Source: Pseudomonas tehranensis
GTDB lineage: Bacteria > Pseudomonadota > Gammaproteobacteria > Pseudomonadales > Pseudomonadaceae
DNA length: 32,311 nt
Direction of reading: 5' to 3'
Assembly: GCF_014268615.1 (NCBI RefSeq)
Contig: NZ_JABWQV010000037.1
Coordinates: 1-32,311, forward strand
In this document: positions 29,101 to 32,311 of the stretch, in pieces
How the letters are laid out: each line of letters begins with the position of its first letter
How positions within the stretch are numbered: the first letter of the stretch is position 1
Program-made: the position numbers and the translations under genes
The notes under the pieces: generated by a model
Seen by the model: only the letters and a program-made list of their open reading frames with translations
Database searches by the model: none
Told to the model about the DNA's origin: nothing

Positions 29101-30510
29101 TTATACCACTCGTCCGCGCAGCGGGATATCTACTGTCTGTAATGGGGTGCCATCACGGTCGTGAAACGTGACCTGAACGCTCTGCGCCGTGACCTGCAGG
29201 TGGGCGAAGTTGTCCTGGCTGATGACCTTGCCGATCAACCCATAGTGATAGTCTCCGCTGGGCGTGCGGGCCATGGCATTACCAAAAATAAAACTCGCGG
29301 CGCTGGCATAAGGAAGCAATTTGCTGTTGCACAACGGCGAGGAAACGATGGTATGCACCTCGAAGTCAGAATCCTGGCTATGACTCAGGCGACTGGTAAG
29401 AGAACCATGGACGTCGCCGGACACGAAAATAACGTTCTTGATCCGATGGTGGCGAACGGTTTCCAGCAGGCGCAGACGCTGTTCCGGGAAGGCCTGCCAG
29501 GCGTCCGAGGTATTGAGCTTGCGGTCCGGGTAGAACATCACGCCGGTCACGATGAACTTGACCCGCGCCGGACTGTTGACCAGCCATTTGATCAGCGATC
29601 GTTCCTGCGCTTGATCCAGGATACGTCGATCATCCGCCGACAGATTGCGCTGGGTCCGACTATCGGTGACGAACCATTCGATATCGCCATGAGCGAACTG
29701 ATACCAACATTGTCTCAATGGTTTGCTTAACGTTCCGTCACTTAAAAGTTCATGTGCCGGACTATGGCTGGCTTGATAAAGCGCATAGGCATCCATGGCA
29801 TTGGCATAAAAGTTTTCGTCGCCTTTTTTCTTGCTGGCAGGCCAATTGTCTTTGATTTCATGGTCGTCGAGAATCATGTAGCTCGGTGTTCCAGCCATCA
29901 ACTTTCTGATGTGCGGCTGGGAAAAGGCGGTGCGGTATTTGAACAAAATATCCTTTGGGTTCCGGTCCGGGGCGACAATATTCAAATCGTCTAGATAAAC
30001 CTGGTCGCCGGTCATCACTACAGCACTGATCGGTGGGTCGGCCTGGGCCACGATGCGGTTGATGCCAGCGAAAGTCCGGTCGCCCAGTTCAGGTCTGGAC
30101 GGGACGCCGGCCGTCACCCGCAGGTAGCGGCAGGAACCCACGATATAGCTGCGCGGTGCACTGCTTTTGCTGGACGGCGTGCGCATTTGATAAATATCCC
30201 GAGGCCATTGCAGCGGCAGTTCCTGAACGGTTTCGATTGTATGAGTAGGGCTCAGGCGGCTGAACCAGCCGGCTTGGTATTCATAGACGGTATCGGCTTG
30301 AAGGTTCTTCAATACGATGACATCGGACATGTCACGGTACGCATGCAACTGAACAAAGTGTCCTTTCGACCAGATTGACTCTCCCTGGCGCCGGTAACGG
30401 ATGGCGGCAAATACCAGGCTGTTCTTATCGTTATCCCCTCGCAGGAATATCCGCGTGTGATGAGGTGTCGTGTGGCCGACAATAGGGCCAACAGTGGGTT
30501 TGAACATCAT
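29101..30510 (-). CDS. PhoD-like metallophosphatase (alkaline phosphatase D family)
   Basis: A 469-residue phosphoesterase. The N-terminal part (about 1-110) resembles the fibronectin-like domain of the family. The metallophosphatase core follows with GSCRY (125-129), MTGDQVYLDD (166-175), ILDDHEIKDNW (213-223), VTDSRTQRN (281-289) and VSGDVHGSLTSRL (363-375), together supplying the metal ligands. There is no signal peptide and no Tat twin-arginine motif, unlike classical secreted PhoD; it is therefore predicted to be cytoplasmic and the substrate is unknown. Codon use is less GC-rich than in the flanking dipA and aceF genes, and it is absent from the corresponding P. aeruginosa locus as I recall it, so gain by transfer is likely. 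Tandem ATGs at 30510 and 30507 cannot be separated. Confidence 0.88.
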   Translation of the reverse strand: MMFKPTVGPIVGHTTPHHTRIFLRGDNDKNSLVFAAIRYRRQGESIWSKGHFVQLHAYRDMSDVIVLKNLQADTVYEYQAGWFSRLSPTHTIETVQELPLQWPRDIYQMRTPSSKSSAPRSYIVGSCRYLRVTAGVPSRPELGDRTFAGINRIVAQADPPISAVVMTGDQVYLDDLNIVAPDRNPKDILFKYRTAFSQPHIRKLMAGTPSYMILDDHEIKDNWPASKKKGDENFYANAMDAYALYQASHSPAHELLSDGTLSKPLRQCWYQFAHGDIEWFVTDSRTQRNLSADDRRILDQAQERSLIKWLVNSPARVKFIVTGVMFYPDRKLNTSDAWQAFPEQRLRLLETVRHHRIKNVIFVSGDVHGSLTSRLSHSQDSDFEVHTIVSSPLCNSKLLPYASAASFIFGNAMARTPSGDYHYGLIGKVISQDNFAHLQVTAQSVQVTFHDRDGTPLQTVDIPLRGRVV

Positions 30511-30826
30511 TCGAGTCCATTCGAAGTTAAAGTTTTTTTCGGTTTTTGAGGTAAGTAGTTAATGGCTTCCCTGAACTCATCCTAAAGCGATGCATGAGAT
30601 AAATATTGATAGGGGAGGGGGCGTGAGTTGTGGGAAACGTCCAATAGATGACGTAGTCATCTAGGTGGAGTGCAGTAGGAAAGTTGGGCCCTGGAACGGG
30701 CTGCTCTGCACGTTCGACTTTATTTCAGGCAAAAAAAGCCCCGCCAAACGGGCGGGGTTGAGGTACGAGCGTGGCGCTCGGAAAACAGCGGTCCGAAAGG
30801 CCCTTCGTGGGGAGGGCCGCCCGGTG
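30511..30826. other. Intergenic region between aceF and the phosphatase gene
   Basis: This 316-nt gene-free stretch holds the aceF terminator near its right end (given separately) and an AT-rich left half, 30511-30640, that probably contains the phosphatase promoter. I see no Pho box-like direct repeat and no convincing -35/-10 pair. Near the aceF stop a perfect hairpin CGAGCG-TGG-CGCTCG lies at 30766-30780, and a GGCCCT/AGGGCC dyad follows near 30800-30820. Confidence 0.6.
30731..30757 (-). terminator. Intrinsic terminator of the aceEF operon
   Basis: Read on the minus strand, CCCCGCC-CGTTT-GGCGGGG is followed by C and seven T residues. A 7-bp all-GC stem with a long T run is a textbook Rho-independent terminator. 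It lies 70 nt after the aceF stop, with extra hairpins between the stop and the terminator. Confidence 0.93.
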
Positions 30827-32311
30827 TTACAGCAAGATGGTACGGATGTCGCCCAACAGGTCGCTCAAACGCTTGGTGAAGCGAGCAGCGGCGGCGCCGT
30901 TGATCACGCGGTGATCGTAGGACAGCGACAGTGGCAGCATCAGCTTTGGCTGGAAGGCTTTACCGTCCCAGACGGGCTGGATGGTGGCCTTGGAAACACC
31001 CAGGATCGCCACTTCCGGCGCGTTGACGATCGGCGTGAAGCCGGTGCCGCCAATGTGGCCGAGGCTGGAAATGGTGAAGCAGGCGCCCTGCATGTCGTCG
31101 GCGGTGAGCTTTTTGCTCCGGGCTTTTTCGGCCAGGGCAGCGGCTTCGCCAGCCAGTTGCAGCAGGCTCTTCTGGTCGACGTTGCGGATGACCGGTACCA
31201 GCAGGCCTTCCGGGGTGTCGACGGCAAAACCGATGTGCACGTATTTCTTGCGGATCACAGCTTTGCCGCTTGGGGCCAGCGAGCTGTTGAAGTCCGGCAG
31301 TTCCTTGAGCAGATGCGCGCAGGCCTTGAGCAGCAGTGGCAGCACGGTCAGCTTGACGCCGGCCTTCTCGGCCACGGCTTTTTGCGCGACGCGGAAAGCT
31401 TCCAGTTCGGTGATGTCGGCCTGGTCGAACTGAGTCACGTGCGGAATGTTCAGCCAGCTGCGGTGCAGGCTCGACGCGCCGATTTGCATCAGGCGAGTCA
31501 TTGCCACTTCTTCGGTTTCACCGAAGCGGCTGAAATCCACTGCCGGGATCGGCGGGATGCCCGCACCACCGGTAGCGCCTTCGGCCGGAGCGTTCTTGGC
31601 CTTCTGCATCATGGCCTTGACGTAAGCCTGCACGTCTTCCTTCAGCACACGACCGTGTGGACCGCTTGGGCCGACGGCAGACAGTTCGACGCCAAATTCA
31701 CGGGCCAACTGACGTACCGCAGGGCCGGCGTGCACCTTGGCACCGCTTGGGGCGGGTGCGGCAGCTGGTGCTGGTGCAGCCTCGGCTTTGGCGGCAGGCG
31801 CGGCAGCTGGAGCCGGAGCCGCTTCGGCCTTGGCGGCAGGCGCAGCAGCCTGGGCTGGGGCAGCAGGTGCCGCAGCACCGGCCACTTTCAGCTTCAGGAT
31901 CAGGTCACCGGTGCCCACTTCGTCTTCCAGCTTGATCTCGACGCTTTCCACCACGCCGGCAGCCGGCGACGGGATTTCCATGCTGGCTTTGTCGGATTCC
32001 AGGGTGATCAGCGACTGGTCGGCTTCGACGGTGTCGCCGGCCTTGACCAGCACTTCGATGATCTTGGCCTTGCCCGACGAGCCGATGTCCGGAACATGAA
32101 TGTCCTGGACCGTGGCAGCGGCAGGCGCGGCGGCCGGGGCGGGAGCCGCCTCGGCAACCGGTGCGGCGGCAGGCTTTTCAGCCGCCGCCGGGGCAGCAGG
32201 AGCCGCCGCCTCAGGCGCCGCAGCGGCGCCCTCGACTTCCAGCTCCAGCAGTTCGTCGCCTTCTTTCAGGCGATCGCCCAGCTTCACTTTCAGGCTTTTG
32301 ACGATACCGGC
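30827..32311 (-). CDS. aceF: Pyruvate dehydrogenase E2, dihydrolipoamide acetyltransferase (partial, N-terminus outside window)
   Basis: E2 core of the pyruvate dehydrogenase complex, transferring acetyl groups from lipoamide to CoA. The frame continues past the right edge, so only the last 494 residues are present; the visible start is inside the first lipoyl domain (AGIVKSLKVKLGDRLKEGDE). Next come an Ala/Pro/Glu linker, a second lipoyl domain from VQDIHVPDIGSSGKAKI with the lipoylated Lys in LESDKASMEIPSP, a second linker with repeats, the E3-binding domain (AGPAVRQLAREFGVELSAVG), and the catalytic domain ending in SLSYDHRVINGAAAARF. The catalytic His is there; the usual Asp of HxxxD is Asn, as I recall for the Azotobacter/Pseudomonas enzyme. 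aceE should lie upstream, off the right edge. Confidence 0.97.
   Translation of the reverse strand, partial: AGIVKSLKVKLGDRLKEGDELLELEVEGAAAAPEAAAPAAPAAAEKPAAAPVAEAAPAPAAAPAAATVQDIHVPDIGSSGKAKIIEVLVKAGDTVEADQSLITLESDKASMEIPSPAAGVVESVEIKLEDEVGTGDLILKLKVAGAAAPAAPAQAAAPAAKAEAAPAPAAAPAAKAEAAPAPAAAPAPSGAKVHAGPAVRQLAREFGVELSAVGPSGPHGRVLKEDVQAYVKAMMQKAKNAPAEGATGGAGIPPIPAVDFSRFGETEEVAMTRLMQIGASSLHRSWLNIPHVTQFDQADITELEAFRVAQKAVAEKAGVKLTVLPLLLKACAHLLKELPDFNSSLAPSGKAVIRKKYVHIGFAVDTPEGLLVPVIRNVDQKSLLQLAGEAAALAEKARSKKLTADDMQGACFTISSLGHIGGTGFTPIVNAPEVAILGVSKATIQPVWDGKAFQPKLMLPLSLSYDHRVINGAAAARFTKRLSDLLGDIRTILL
31756..31839 (-). repeat. Tandem 42-bp repeat in the aceF linker
   Basis: Two adjacent 42-bp units, starting at 31756 and 31798, encode near-identical 14-residue blocks (AAKAEAAPAPAAAP type) in the flexible linker between the second lipoyl domain and the E3-binding domain; a partial third unit follows. 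Unit number in such linkers can change by slippage without loss of frame. Confidence 0.8.

Overview
The window reads as chromosomal DNA of a Pseudomonas, most likely of the P. fluorescens group. Evidence is the high GC content, Pseudomonas-type protein sequences throughout (SelO, MscK, PutA/PutP, MsrA, a DipA-like phosphodiesterase, AceF), and many intergenic REP elements of the GTGGGAGC...GCTCGCGA type. From memory, the backbone aceF - dipA - msrA - rlmJ - acyl-CoA dehydrogenase - nhaP2 - mscK - selO matches the order around PA5016-PA5023 of P. aeruginosa PAO1. Extra modules appear to sit between these backbone genes.

Layout. 1-3.1 kb: trxC (-), then a YcaC-type isochorismatase-fold hydrolase (-) divergent from a LysR regulator (+) that seems to start at a rare ATC codon, then a small acidic disordered protein (+). 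REP pairs lie between genes. 3.1-9.8 kb: a likely minus-strand operon nhaP2-mscK-selO (K+/H+ antiporter, mechanosensitive channel, protein AMPylase) with gaps of about 35 nt. 9.8-12.5 kb: a large nested inverted repeat; a chemoreceptor (-) behind a good sigma-28 (FliA) promoter match; and divergently a two-gene operon (+) of a short coiled-coil protein and a ZapA-family protein. No 6S RNA gene follows that zapA. 12.6-14.5 kb: a 600-aa acyl-CoA dehydrogenase (-). 14.7-20.6 kb: the proline-use module, putA (-) and putP (+), divergent around a 466-nt control region with five GGTGCAAC(C/T) sites, the expected PutA operator type. 20.7-21.2 kb: a DUF2165 membrane protein (-) sharing a bidirectional terminator with putP. 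21.5-24.3 kb: a type VI secretion VgrG spike overlapping by 4 nt a DUF4123 adaptor, with no effector or immunity gene next to them. 24.4-32.3 kb: rlmJ (+), msrA (-), a dipA-like GAF/PAS/degenerate-GGDEF/EAL protein (-), a PhoD-like phosphatase (-) and the 3' part of aceF (-), which runs off the right edge and ends in a clear terminator.

Most of the window is ordinary housekeeping and accessory content, and I see no clearly new multi-gene system. The points most worth following are the effector-less VgrG/DUF4123 pair, the second-looking ZapA/coiled-coil pair, the ATC-start LysR gene, the multi-site put control region, and two intergenic repeat families: REP pairs, including one element present twice in opposite orientation, and a 69-nt repeat near 9.95 kb and 26.15 kb.
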